This document shows, piece after piece, positions 7,002 to 15,382 of a DNA stretch of 64,000 nt (the first letter of the stretch is position 1; each line of letters starts with the position of its first letter). Under the pieces are notes generated by a model, which was not told the DNA's origin, ran no database searches, and was given only the letters and a program-made list of their open reading frames with translations. The stretch spans positions 124,001-188,000 of the forward strand of contig NZ_JAAONZ010000006.1 in the NCBI RefSeq assembly GCF_011602365.1, read 5' to 3'. The position numbers and the translations under genes were made by a program. The stretch is from Pseudomaricurvus hydrocarbonicus (GTDB taxonomy: Bacteria > Pseudomonadota > Gammaproteobacteria > Pseudomonadales > Cellvibrionaceae).

Positions 7002-9758
7002 ATGCCCACTACGATGCTGGCTGACAAAGCGGTATATTTTGCACTGAGTCACCCCAAAACGGTGGCGAGGGTGACGGCCATCGTGACGCTGGTGCTGTTG
7101 GCCCTGGCGGCGGTGCCGAATTTTGTCGATGTGCCCGGCCTCAAGCCGGTGACGGTGGATACCGATCCGGAAAACATGCTCTCGCACGACGAACCGGTGC
7201 GGGTATTTCACGATGAGGCGAAAAAGCGCTTTGATCTGAACGACATTGTGGTGGTGGGTATCGTCAACGAGGCCAACCCACAGGGGGTGTTTAATCAGGC
7301 CTCCCTCAAGCGGATTTATGACCTGACGGAATTTGCCAAGACCCTGAACTGGCCCGCAGAAGACGAGACCGAGCCAAATACCGACGCAGAACTGCCGCAA
7401 GGCGCTCGTGAAGGCTTTAGTGAAGGCTCTAGTGGAGAGACGCGCAAAGGCGTGGTTGCCGTCGATATTATTGCCCCCTCGACGGTGGACAATATTGAGC
7501 AGGGCGGTCTGGGCAGTGTGAATTTTTCCTGGTTGATGCCCCAGCCGCCGACCAGCGATGCCGAAGCGCTGCAGGTGCGGGATCGGGCGCAGCGCATTCC
7601 GTTCCTCAATGGCACGCTGGTGTCCGAAGATGGCAAGGCCATCGCACTCTATTTACCGATTACCTCCAAAGACCTGTCCTGGCGGGTCAGCAATGCCTTG
7701 CGCGACTACGTGGAAGGCTGGGAGGGCGACGACAAGGTCTACATTACCGGTTTGCCGGTGGCGGAAGACACCTTCGGCGTGGAAATGTTTATTCAAATGG
7801 CCATCTCGGCACCATTGGCCATGCTGACGATTTTTCTGTTGCTGTGGTGGTTCTTCAAACGTCTGGTGCTGGTGACGTCACCGATGATCGTGGCGATGGT
7901 CAGTGCCCTGGCCACCATGGCCTTGCTGGTGATTTCCGGCAACACCATCCACATCATGAGCTCCATGATTCCGATCTTTATCATGCCCATTGCGGTGTTG
8001 GACGCGATCCATATTCTGTCGGAATTTTTTGATCGCTACCCCCAGCACAAAGATCGCCGTGAGACCTTAAAGGTGGTGATGCACACCCTGTTTGCACCGA
8101 TGTTGTTTACCACCCTGACCACCATGGCAGGTTTTCTGTCGCTGGCCTTAACCCCGATTCCGCCGGTGCAGGTGTTCGGCATTTTTGTCGCCATCGGTGT
8201 GTTCATCGCCTGGCTGCTGACGATGCTGTTCATTCCTGCCTACATTATGTTGATCGATGAAAGTAAGCTGCAGGGCTATGGGCACGCAGGCAGTGTCGGT
8301 GAAGAAGATCACACGCTGATGGGGCGCGGATTGAGCGCGATCGGGCGCGGCACCACCCGACGTCCGGCGGTGGTGCTGGTACTGACGTTGCTGGTGGCGG
8401 CCGTGGCGGGTTATGGCATCACGCAAATCAAAATTAACGACAACCCCATCAAGTGGTTTGGGCCGGAGCACGACATCCGCGTGGCCGACCGGGTGCTCAA
8501 CGATCACTTCGGCGGCACCTACATGGCGTATCTGGCCTTGAGCGCACCGCAAGATGCCGGCGTGGATAAAGCCCAGCTGCGCCAGGCTCTGCAGGTTAAA
8601 AAAGAGGAGCTTGGCAGCGCGGGTCTGAACACCGATTTGGTCGAGCCGCTGGATGCGTTTATTGCGTCTCAAGCTGCCGGGCAAGCCGACGACTTCTTCT
8701 CGGCGGTTGGCCAGTATGTGGAGACGCAACTCAGCAACGCCGCCGGCGATGACTATTACGCCTGGGATGAATTGGCGATCTGGGTCGATGCCCGGCGGCA
8801 GCAACAGCAAGTCTTTAAACAACCGGAAACCCTGCACTGGATGGCACAGTTACAGCAGGCTCTGGTTGCGGATGACAAGGTGGGCAAGATCAATTCGCTG
8901 GTGGACGTGGTGAAAACCGTGCACCGGGAGCTGCTGCTGGGCGAGGAGCAGGCTTTCCGTATTCCCGACACGGCCAACGCGGTGGGACAGACGTTGATTA
9001 CCTACCAGAACAGCCATCGCCCCCAGGATCTGTGGCACTTTGTGACGCCGGATTATCGGCAAGCCAACCTCTGGTTGCAGCTCACCAGCGGCGATAATCG
9101 CGATATGGAAGCGGTGATGACCCGACTCGACACTTTCCTGCAAGACCATCCGGCGCCGCAGGGCATTGAGGCCGACTGGTTTGGTCTCACCTACATCAAT
9201 GTGGCCTGGCAGGACAAGATGGTCAAAGGGATGTTGAAATCGTTTGCGGGCTCTTTTCTCGTGGTGCTGGTTATGATGGTGCTGTTGTTCCGCTCGTGGT
9301 TGATGGGGTTGTTGTCGATGATTCCACTGACCTTAACCGTGGGCTTTATCTACGGCGTGGTGGGTTTGATTGGCAAGGACTATGACATGCCGGTGGCGAT
9401 TCTGAGTGCGCTCAGTCTGGGACTGGCGGTGGACTATGCCATTCACTTTCTGGCCCGCTCGCGTGAAGCGGTGCGCCAGCAGGGCAGCTGGAAGGCGGCC
9501 GTGAGTCATGTCTTTGGCGAGCCGGCGCGGGCCATCAGTCGCAACGCCATCGTGCTCAGCGCCGGGTTTTTACCGTTGTTGGCGGCGCCGCTGGTGCCTT
9601 ATCAAACGGTGGGCATTTTTATCGCCGCCATCATTTTGTGTGCGGGTATCGCCACCCTGGTCATTTTGCCGGCCATGGCAACGCTGCTGCAACATCAGAT
9701 TTTTAAACATCCGATGTATAAACATCAGATGCAAAAACAGAACGCCGAAAAAGGATAA
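7002..9758 (+). CDS. RND-superfamily exporter, MMPL type
   Basis: The 918-residue inner-membrane protein has the duplicated RND plan: one helix near residues 20-40, a large periplasmic loop, five helices (about 258-420), a helix near 455-475, a second loop, and five helices at about 745-905. The family exports lipids or hydrophobic compounds by proton antiport; HpnN-type hopanoid exporters are relatives. It is the first gene of an operon with a LolA-like periplasmic protein (start 4 bp after its stop) and a beta-barrel protein, a trio often seen together, suggesting lipid or hydrophobic-compound transfer through the envelope. It is controlled by the divergent ArsR regulator, by inference. Substrate unknown. 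Confidence 0.92.
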   Translation: MPTTMLADKAVYFALSHPKTVARVTAIVTLVLLALAAVPNFVDVPGLKPVTVDTDPENMLSHDEPVRVFHDEAKKRFDLNDIVVVGIVNEANPQGVFNQASLKRIYDLTEFAKTLNWPAEDETEPNTDAELPQGAREGFSEGSSGETRKGVVAVDIIAPSTVDNIEQGGLGSVNFSWLMPQPPTSDAEALQVRDRAQRIPFLNGTLVSEDGKAIALYLPITSKDLSWRVSNALRDYVEGWEGDDKVYITGLPVAEDTFGVEMFIQMAISAPLAMLTIFLLLWWFFKRLVLVTSPMIVAMVSALATMALLVISGNTIHIMSSMIPIFIMPIAVLDAIHILSEFFDRYPQHKDRRETLKVVMHTLFAPMLFTTLTTMAGFLSLALTPIPPVQVFGIFVAIGVFIAWLLTMLFIPAYIMLIDESKLQGYGHAGSVGEEDHTLMGRGLSAIGRGTTRRPAVVLVLTLLVAAVAGYGITQIKINDNPIKWFGPEHDIRVADRVLNDHFGGTYMAYLALSAPQDAGVDKAQLRQALQVKKEELGSAGLNTDLVEPLDAFIASQAAGQADDFFSAVGQYVETQLSNAAGDDYYAWDELAIWVDARRQQQQVFKQPETLHWMAQLQQALVADDKVGKINSLVDVVKTVHRELLLGEEQAFRIPDTANAVGQTLITYQNSHRPQDLWHFVTPDYRQANLWLQLTSGDNRDMEAVMTRLDTFLQDHPAPQGIEADWFGLTYINVAWQDKMVKGMLKSFAGSFLVVLVMMVLLFRSWLMGLLSMIPLTLTVGFIYGVVGLIGKDYDMPVAILSALSLGLAVDYAIHFLARSREAVRQQGSWKAAVSHVFGEPARAISRNAIVLSAGFLPLLAAPLVPYQTVGIFIAAIILCAGIATLVILPAMATLLQHQIFKHPMYKHQMQKQNAEKG

Positions 9759-9762
9759 TGTT

Positions 9763-10626
9763 ATGAAATTTTCCCATCGATTTTCCAGCCTGTTGCTGGC
9801 CAGTGTCTGCATGATGTCAACGCCACCGCTGCTGGCCCAAGGGGTAGAACCGCAGGCAACATCGGCAAACAACGCGACGCCGAGTGTGGATGAGATTGTG
9901 CATCGCACCAACCATGTGTCTTATTTTCAGGGCAAGGACGGGCGGGCGCAGGTGCAGATGGTCATTACCGATGATCAGGGTCGCAGTCGTCAGCGCAGTT
10001 TTACCATCTTGCGTCGCGACCGGTCCGACAGCGAAGCGGTTACCGATCACGCCTATCTGGGGGAGCAACAGCTCTACGTGTACTTCAATCGCCCGGCGGA
10101 TGTGAACAAGATGGTGTTCATGGTGCACAAAAAACGGCAGGCCGACGATGATCGCTGGTTGTATTTGCCGGCGCTGGATCTGGTCAAGCGCATTGCCGCC
10201 AGCGACAAACGCACCAGCTTTGTCGGCTCGGATTATTTTTACGAAGATGTCAGCGGCCGCAGCGTGGAGGAAGATACTCACGAGTTATTGCGCACCACCG
10301 ATAACTACTATGTGTTGCGACACACGCCCAAAGACCCCGACTCGGTAGAGTTCGCCTATTACGATATGTATGTGCACAAACAGAGTTTTATTCCGGTGCA
10401 GGTAGAGTTTTTTGATAAAAACAACAGCAAGTATCGTGTCTCCCGCGCCTTGAAAGTGGATGACATTGATGGCTATCCCACGGTGACCGAGGCCAGTATG
10501 GAAAACCTCAACACGGGCAGCAAAACCCTGATGCGCTACAGTCAGGTGCGTTACAACATCGGTTTGCCGGATGACGTCTTCACCGAGCGTTATTTGCGCA
10601 CACCGCCACGCCAATATTTACGCTAG
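9763..10626 (+). CDS. Outer membrane lipoprotein-sorting (LolA-like) protein
   Basis: This 287-residue secreted protein has a signal peptide (about residues 1-25, ending PPLLAQ) and a LolA-like fold domain, with SVDEIVHRTN, RSFTILRR, a DDRWLYLPALDLVKRI segment and SDYFYEDV as typical landmarks. Members bind lipid or lipoprotein moieties in the periplasm. The ATG at 9763 has an AAAGGA ribosome site and follows the exporter stop by 4 bp, so the two are translationally close. It is likely the periplasmic partner of the RND exporter, passing a lipid-like cargo toward the outer membrane. Cargo unknown. Confidence 0.88.
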   Translation: MKFSHRFSSLLLASVCMMSTPPLLAQGVEPQATSANNATPSVDEIVHRTNHVSYFQGKDGRAQVQMVITDDQGRSRQRSFTILRRDRSDSEAVTDHAYLGEQQLYVYFNRPADVNKMVFMVHKKRQADDDRWLYLPALDLVKRIAASDKRTSFVGSDYFYEDVSGRSVEEDTHELLRTTDNYYVLRHTPKDPDSVEFAYYDMYVHKQSFIPVQVEFFDKNNSKYRVSRALKVDDIDGYPTVTEASMENLNTGSKTLMRYSQVRYNIGLPDDVFTERYLRTPPRQYLR

Positions 10627-10668
10627 ACAGCCCCAGAATAGAACAGAACAGAACAGAGGCCGAGCTTA

Positions 10669-12249
10669 GTGAAACGCCATTCGACAACTGCCAGCACAAC
10701 CCGACGAATACGAACCACACGGGCAACCACAACCGCGCTGCTGTGGGTGGCACTGTGTTGCGTTGCCGGTTGTATCGTGTCGCCGGTGGCTTTCGCCGAA
10801 CCGGCGTTGCCCGCGGGTTTGGAACCTGAAAAGACGGAGCTCCCAGAGACCGTACCCGAGGACCCTGAGTTAGAGAAACCTGAGTTAGAGAACCCTGAAT
10901 TTGAGGAACCTGAGCTGCCGGCAGGGATGTCGGAGAGCCCATCGCCAGAGCCGGCGCTGCCGGACTTTGGCAGCGACTCCGTTTTCGATCAAGAGAGTTC
11001 CGCTGGCTTTCAGTGGGATGAAGCCGCTGATGACGGCGCCGCCGAATGGCTGACCAGCAGCGGTTTTGGGGAGGTGCGTGCCGGGACTCGCACTCGGGAT
11101 CCGATTCAACAGCGCCACACCTCGCTGGCGGAAGCCCGTCTGGCCCTTGATCTGGACGCCGACTGGCGCGCCTGGCACAGCAAGCTGTCGTTGAACCTGT
11201 TGTACGATGATGTCGCCGACAGTCAGCATGTGGATCTGGACACTGGCGAGGGCTGGCTGGATCTTCGGGAAGCCTGGGTCAGCCGCCGTGTGGGCCGTGT
11301 CGCGGATCTGAAGGCCGGTCGCCAGATCCTCACCTGGGGGGTGGGTGACCTGTTGTTTATTAACGACCTGTTTCCCAAAGACTGGAACAGTTTTCTGGCC
11401 GGTCGCGACGAGCAATATTTAAAAGCCCCCTCCGATGCTTTGCGGATGGGCTTTTACAGCAAACTGGCCAACCTGAATGTGATTTATGCGCCGCGTTTTG
11501 ACAGCGACCGCTTTATCAGTGGCGATCGCCTGTCCTATTACAACCAAGCACTGGGTGAGGTCGCGGGCCGCCATGCCATCGTCCAGGTGGATAAGCCCGA
11601 TCACAGCGGTGAGGACGATGAACTGGCACTGCGCGTGTATCGCAACCTCGGCAGTTTTGAGCTGGCGGTCTACGGCTATGAGGGATTTTGGAACAGTCCG
11701 GCGGGGTTTGATGCCCAGAGCGGGTTGGCAACCTTTCCCGCCCTGCGGGTGTACGGTGCCAGTGTCCGCGGGCCGGTGGGTCCGGGTATTTTTTCGTCGG
11801 AAATGGGCTACTACGATTCCCGCGATGATCAACATGGCCGCAACCCCTGGGTGAACAACAGCGAGTGGCGGGCGCTGCTGGGGTATGAGTGGGAGCCGGT
11901 TAAAAATACCACGCTGGGCGTGCAGTATTACGTCGAGCAATTGCAGGACTATGACCACTACCGCGAGAGCCTGGCGCCCGGACAACCGGCGCGGGATGAA
12001 CACCGCCAAGTGGTGACGGTGCGCTTGACGCATCTGGCCATGAACCAGAACCTCACCCTCGGTGTGTTCGGTTTCTATTCTCCGTCGGATCAGGACCTGT
12101 ACCTGCGACCCTCAGTCAGTTACAAGTTGACCGATAACTGGTTGCTGGCCGCTGGGCTGAATCTTTTTTCCGGGGACGAGCCGCACACCTTCTTCGGACA
12201 ATTTGAAAGTAACAGCAACGCGTACCTGGCGGTACGCTTTAGTTTCTAG
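10669..12249 (+). CDS. Outer-membrane beta-barrel protein (DUF1302-like) with Pro/Glu linker
   Basis: A 526-residue exported protein starting at GTG 10669 after an AGAGG site. The signal peptide is long (to about residue 43, AFA before EP); a VAGC at 32-35 resembles a lipobox but a barrel makes cleavage at AFA likelier. Residues 44-90 form a Pro/Glu-rich linker with five-residue repeats (PELEK, PELEN, PEFEE). From about residue 125 alternating amphipathic strands run to a C-terminal phenylalanine (AVRFSF), the usual barrel assembly signal. LKAGRQILTWGVGDLLFINDLFP recalls DUF1302-type proteins that accompany RND/LolA-like pairs. It probably provides the outer-membrane step. Only 42 bp separate it from the LolA-like gene. 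Confidence 0.82.
   Translation: MKRHSTTASTTRRIRTTRATTTALLWVALCCVAGCIVSPVAFAEPALPAGLEPEKTELPETVPEDPELEKPELENPEFEEPELPAGMSESPSPEPALPDFGSDSVFDQESSAGFQWDEAADDGAAEWLTSSGFGEVRAGTRTRDPIQQRHTSLAEARLALDLDADWRAWHSKLSLNLLYDDVADSQHVDLDTGEGWLDLREAWVSRRVGRVADLKAGRQILTWGVGDLLFINDLFPKDWNSFLAGRDEQYLKAPSDALRMGFYSKLANLNVIYAPRFDSDRFISGDRLSYYNQALGEVAGRHAIVQVDKPDHSGEDDELALRVYRNLGSFELAVYGYEGFWNSPAGFDAQSGLATFPALRVYGASVRGPVGPGIFSSEMGYYDSRDDQHGRNPWVNNSEWRALLGYEWEPVKNTTLGVQYYVEQLQDYDHYRESLAPGQPARDEHRQVVTVRLTHLAMNQNLTLGVFGFYSPSDQDLYLRPSVSYKLTDNWLLAAGLNLFSGDEPHTFFGQFESNSNAYLAVRFSF
10864..10923 (+). repeat. In-frame 15-bp repeats coding PELEx units
   Basis: Three 15-bp units (10864, 10879, 10894) and a decayed fourth (10909) encode PELEK, PELEN, PEFEE and PELPA. 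Units one and two differ at one base. Being five codons long, gain or loss of a unit keeps the frame and only changes the length of the periplasmic linker. Confidence 0.85.
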
Positions 12250-12275
12250 TTTCTAGTTTCTAGTTTCTAGTTTCC
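12241..12275 (+). repeat. Heptanucleotide tandem repeat across a stop codon
   Basis: AGTTTCT is repeated four times (12241-12268) followed by AGTTTCC. The first unit supplies the last two codons (Ser, Phe) and the TAG stop of the barrel gene, so changes in copy number leave the protein and its terminal Phe intact. Confidence 0.9.
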
Positions 12276-12323
12276 AGTGACGACAGTTGCGGGCTTTTAG
12301 GATGCAAATGTGTTGTGTCAAAG

Positions 12324-12346
12324 TAAGGGAGGCTAGGCCTCCCTTA
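12324..12346. terminator. Terminator between convergent genes
   Basis: Perfect 10-bp arms TAAGGGAGGC / GCCTCCCTTA with a 3-nt loop, between the end of the exporter operon and the end of the minus-strand monooxygenase gene. The T-rich tail on the plus side is imperfect. Confidence 0.7.
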
Positions 12347-12360
12347 GGGTCTTTCTGATT

Positions 12361-13725
12361 TTAAAACGCCTGGCTGGGTGGCTCTTTGCCCTGCGCCAGG
12401 GAGCCGGTGAACAACAGCTGGCGTTTTTCCTGCAGCGGGTGGAAGTGAGAGGCCATCACATCCCGGAACAGGGATTCAATGCCGCCGGCTTGCATAAACC
12501 CAAAACCGCCACAGGCTTCCAGCGCTTTGGCCACACACACTTTGCAGGCTTCGGCGGCGATGGTTTTGCGTTGGACCACCGCGTTGACCGTATCCAGTGT
12601 ATTGCTGAAGCGAAAGTCGTCGACGATGCGGATCATATCGTCAACCGCCAGTTGGGCGGTGGTGAGGGCATTTTCCATTTCCCCCAGAAGATAAGGCGTC
12701 ACCGGGTCGGTGCTGTTACGGCACAATTCCATCGCCCGGCGCTGGGCTTTTTCTGCGACACCGCGATACACCGACATGATCAGTGGCAGCGCCACCGGCA
12801 GGATCGTAGCCCACATTTGATGAAAATCCCCGCGCGGCCGTTTTACCGCGATGGCGGCATCCGGTACGAACACGTTTTCCAGTTTTACACTGTTAGAGCC
12901 GGTGCCTTTCATGCCCAGTGGGTGCCAGTTGTCTAACACGCTGACCCCTTCTGCGTTCATGGGCACCGGAAAGTGGAACACCTGCCAGCCTTCTTGCGGG
13001 TCTTCAAAGGGGGCCGACGTCACCAGAACATTGCCGGCAACCGAGCCGCTGGCAAAGTGTTTGATCCCACTGAAAAGATAACCGCCCTCGGTGCGGGTCA
13101 ATTCACCGTTCGAGGCCAGCCAGTCACCGGCACCGGTGCTGACCAGGGCGAGCTCATTGGCCGCGACTTTTTCCAGCAACGCCTGGCCGGGTTTGCCATG
13201 TTGATGGTTGTACAGGTTCGCGGCAATGATGTGCTGGTGCATGGAAAACGACAGTGCCGTCGACGGGTGATAGCCGGCGAGCTGGCGTAAGAATTCACAC
13301 ATATCCGGGTACGCCACCCCCTGCCCACCCAGCGCAGTGGGCACCATGGCGGAGAAAATGTGGTGCTCCTTGAGCAGATCGTAATTGGCGCTGGCGAATT
13401 GTTCCGTGAGATCCGCGGTTTTTCCGTGGTCGGCGATACGGTCGCCAATGTCGGACAGCGTTTCAAGCAAGGATTTGGGGGACGCCATGATGCTTGTTTC
13501 CTTGAATTGATCCCCTGGCGCCTGGCCCGCAGGCGCGGCCGTGGGGGTAGTTTTATTGTTTTGAGTTTGATGGCCGGTCACGTCGTGTGTCTTCAGTTTG
13601 GTTTGAATACGATCGGACGTGATGCCGTCAGTGTTAAACGCTTTGGAGGCAACCTTGGCGGTTGTTGCCTGGATGGCGGCAACGCGGTTCGAAGCGGTAG
13701 GGGTAGGGGTTATCGTGGTCATCAT
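12361..13725 (-). CDS. Acyl-CoA dehydrogenase-fold monooxygenase (DszC/HsaA-like)
   Basis: The core (from about residue 85) has the ACAD fold of flavin-dependent monooxygenases: an N-terminal helical domain, a beta domain with SGIKHFASGS and NWHPLGMKGTGSNSVKLENVFVP, and a C-terminal helical ACAD_2-type domain with AACGGFGF-like EACGGFGFMQAGG. Members use reduced FMN/FAD and oxygen to hydroxylate or desulfurise substrates. The flavin reductase gene lies directly upstream (20-bp gap), which favours a monooxygenase over a true dehydrogenase. The frame opens at 13725 behind GGAG, but the first 79 residues are Thr/Ala-rich and unlike the family; an alternative ATG at 13488, with AAGGA upstream, gives the usual 375 residues. 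Substrate unknown. Confidence 0.85.
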   Translation of the reverse strand: MMTTITPTPTASNRVAAIQATTAKVASKAFNTDGITSDRIQTKLKTHDVTGHQTQNNKTTPTAAPAGQAPGDQFKETSIMASPKSLLETLSDIGDRIADHGKTADLTEQFASANYDLLKEHHIFSAMVPTALGGQGVAYPDMCEFLRQLAGYHPSTALSFSMHQHIIAANLYNHQHGKPGQALLEKVAANELALVSTGAGDWLASNGELTRTEGGYLFSGIKHFASGSVAGNVLVTSAPFEDPQEGWQVFHFPVPMNAEGVSVLDNWHPLGMKGTGSNSVKLENVFVPDAAIAVKRPRGDFHQMWATILPVALPLIMSVYRGVAEKAQRRAMELCRNSTDPVTPYLLGEMENALTTAQLAVDDMIRIVDDFRFSNTLDTVNAVVQRKTIAAEACKVCVAKALEACGGFGFMQAGGIESLFRDVMASHFHPLQEKRQLLFTGSLAQGKEPPSQAF

Positions 13726-13745
13726 TATTCTCCGAGTATAGTCGT

Positions 13746-14264
13746 TCAGGCGGAAACAGCTAACGTCTGTGCTTTGAGGGAGGGCAAGCTTTGAAAGGCG
13801 CCCTGGGCAAACACCAGTGGCGACGCCTGGGACTCACCACTGTCGATGACCTGGCCAATCAGCATCAGATGATCGCCAAGTCGAAATCGGTTAAACACGG
13901 AACATTGAAACCAGGCACTGCCGTTGGGAATCACCAGCGGTTTGCCGGGCTCGATGCGCAGGCCGTGAAATTTGTCGGCTCCGCGTTGTGCAAATCGGGT
14001 GGCGACGTCGGCCTGGTGTTCGTTGAGTACGGTGATCGAGAACTGTTCGGCCTGCGCAAAGGCGCAATAGCTGGCGGCGTGACGATCAATACACCAGCCA
14101 ACCAGCGCCGGCACCATCGAGATTGAATGAAAGCTGTTGATGGTCATGCCGACGGGTTTGCCATCGCGGCCTTCGGTGGTGACGATGGCGACCCCGGTGG
14201 GGTATTGCCCCAGTCGGCGGCGAAGGCTGCGGGTTTCGGTTTGAGTGGTCAGTGTTTTACACAT
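13746..14264 (-). CDS. Flavin reductase (HpaC-like)
   Basis: This 172-residue protein has the FMN-binding split-barrel of flavin reductases: RRRLGQYPTGVAIVTT, GMTINSFHSISMVPALVGWCIDR and FSITVLNEHQ are typical. It uses NAD(P)H to supply reduced flavin to a partner monooxygenase, here most likely the ACAD-fold enzyme that follows. The start MCKTLTTQ at 14264 has GGGGTG upstream; a longer frame to 14342 lacks support. It sits between the small unknown gene and the monooxygenase in one minus-strand operon. Confidence 0.9.
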   Translation of the reverse strand: MCKTLTTQTETRSLRRRLGQYPTGVAIVTTEGRDGKPVGMTINSFHSISMVPALVGWCIDRHAASYCAFAQAEQFSITVLNEHQADVATRFAQRGADKFHGLRIEPGKPLVIPNGSAWFQCSVFNRFRLGDHLMLIGQVIDSGESQASPLVFAQGAFQSLPSLKAQTLAVSA

Positions 14265-14289
14265 AATAAGCACCCCGTTTATAAGTAGA

Positions 14290-14550
14290 TTAATGTGCCA
14301 GTGGCAGGTCAGAAGTGGCTGACGTGTTTTGAAGACTCGCAAGCCAGTTGCGGGCCATCAGATAAAAAGTGGTTCGGTGTTGACGTTGAGCCAGGGCGAC
14401 ACATTTTTTGGCCCAACGAAATTGTTGCTCAGTGGGCAGCGTTTTGGCTTGTGCCAGTCTTTCGGTCATATGACGGTTGAGTTGTTTGTCCCGGTAGTCC
14501 ATCGCTGATGCTCCAAACAGTTTTGATAGAGTGATGGCTTTTGAAGTCAT
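14290..14550 (-). CDS. Small hypothetical protein, first gene of the monooxygenase operon
   Basis: An 86-residue, mostly helical, basic and Gln-rich protein (LNRHMTERLAQAKTLPTEQQFRWAKKCVALAQRQHRTTF) with no recognised domain. Its ATG has AGGA eight bases upstream. It precedes the flavin reductase by 25 bp and lies just downstream of the duplicated HxlR-type operator, so it is probably co-regulated with the two-component monooxygenase. Function unknown. Confidence 0.6.
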   Translation of the reverse strand: MTSKAITLSKLFGASAMDYRDKQLNRHMTERLAQAKTLPTEQQFRWAKKCVALAQRQHRTTFYLMARNWLASLQNTSATSDLPLAH

Positions 14551-14595
14551 GGGTCTATCCTAGAGCAGTTGGCTGCGGGAGCTTCATCTATAATC

Positions 14596-14612
14596 TGTAG
14601 TAACTCACTACA
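14596..14612. promoter_or_regulatory. HxlR operator copy 1
   Basis: TGTAGTAACTCACTACA is a perfect dyad (6-bp arms, 5-bp spacer). An identical copy follows with a 22-bp centre-to-centre distance, two helical turns, in the divergent gap before the HxlR gene. Confidence 0.8.
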
Positions 14613-14617
14613 AAAGG

Positions 14618-14634
14618 TGTAGTAACTCACTACA
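14618..14634. promoter_or_regulatory. HxlR operator copy 2
   Basis: The same 17-bp dyad as at 14596, here extended by one more pair on each side (14617-14635). The two copies on one DNA face would allow cooperative binding of two regulator dimers. Confidence 0.8.
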
Positions 14635-14642
14635 CTTTGTTG

Positions 14643-14660
14643 ATATACCCAGTGGTATAT
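14643..14660. promoter_or_regulatory. Third dyad before the HxlR gene
   Basis: ATATACC / GGTATAT with a 4-bp spacer, 24 bp before the HxlR start. Its sequence differs from the duplicated operator. It may belong to the promoter of the regulator or bind another factor. Confidence 0.45.
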
Positions 14661-14683
14661 TCCAAATAATAGGTAAGCCGATT

Positions 14684-15382
14684 ATGGGTTATAACCAGTT
14701 CTGCCCTATTGCCAAAGGGATGGAGGTGTTGGGCGAAAAATGGACCCTGCTGATCGTCAGAGAGTTGATCATGGGGTCGACTCGTTTCAATGAATTTCAA
14801 CGAGGCCTGCCGAGTATTTCCCCGACATTGTTAACCAAACGTTTGTCTGCCATGGAAGCGGACGGGCTGTTGTTTAAAAAGCGCATTCCCGGTCAGCGGG
14901 GGTTTGAATACTTTCCCACTCAGGCGTGTCAGGATCTGTTTCCGGTGATTGAGCAGATTGGCATTTGGGGCATGCAGTGGGCCCGTCAACAAATGACCGA
15001 AGACGACTTTGATCTGGAGCTGTTGATGCTGTACCTGGAGCGCAGTATTCAACCGGATAAATTGTCCGGCCGCGAAACGGTGATCAAATTTAACTTCACG
15101 GATGTGAAAGATTATCCCAACTGGTGGATTGTGGTGCAGAACGGCGACGTGGATGTGTGCGTGCACGATCCGGGTAAAGAGGTGGATGTCTATTTTAACG
15201 TTTGTGTGCGGGTGATGTGCGGGTTGTGGATGGGCGACATCAGTTATCGAAAAGCCATTGCCGATGGTGCCTTGCAGCTGGTCGGACACAAGGCGTTGAC
15301 GCAAAATGTCACCTCCTGGCTCCAACCCAGTATCTTTGCCGGCAGCCAGCCGGCCAGTGCGATACTGGAACCCCTATTGTGA
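14684..15382 (+). CDS. HxlR-family regulator with C-terminal SCP2-like domain
   Basis: The first 100 residues form an HxlR winged helix: CPIAKGMEVLGEKWTLLIVREL, TRFNEFQRGLPSISPTLLTKRLSAMEADGL and a wing with RGFEYFPT. Residues from about 115 to 232 resemble a sterol-carrier-like ligand-binding domain (ETVIKFNFTD, VDVYFNVCVRVMCGLWMGDISYRKAIADGALQLVG), a fusion known in this family. Such regulators usually control the divergent catabolic operon, here the small protein, flavin reductase and monooxygenase. Two perfect operator copies lie in the gap. The gene ends 9 bp inside the convergent symporter gene. The ligand is unknown; the SCP2-like domain suggests something hydrophobic. Confidence 0.88.
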   Translation: MGYNQFCPIAKGMEVLGEKWTLLIVRELIMGSTRFNEFQRGLPSISPTLLTKRLSAMEADGLLFKKRIPGQRGFEYFPTQACQDLFPVIEQIGIWGMQWARQQMTEDDFDLELLMLYLERSIQPDKLSGRETVIKFNFTDVKDYPNWWIVVQNGDVDVCVHDPGKEVDVYFNVCVRVMCGLWMGDISYRKAIADGALQLVGHKALTQNVTSWLQPSIFAGSQPASAILEPLL

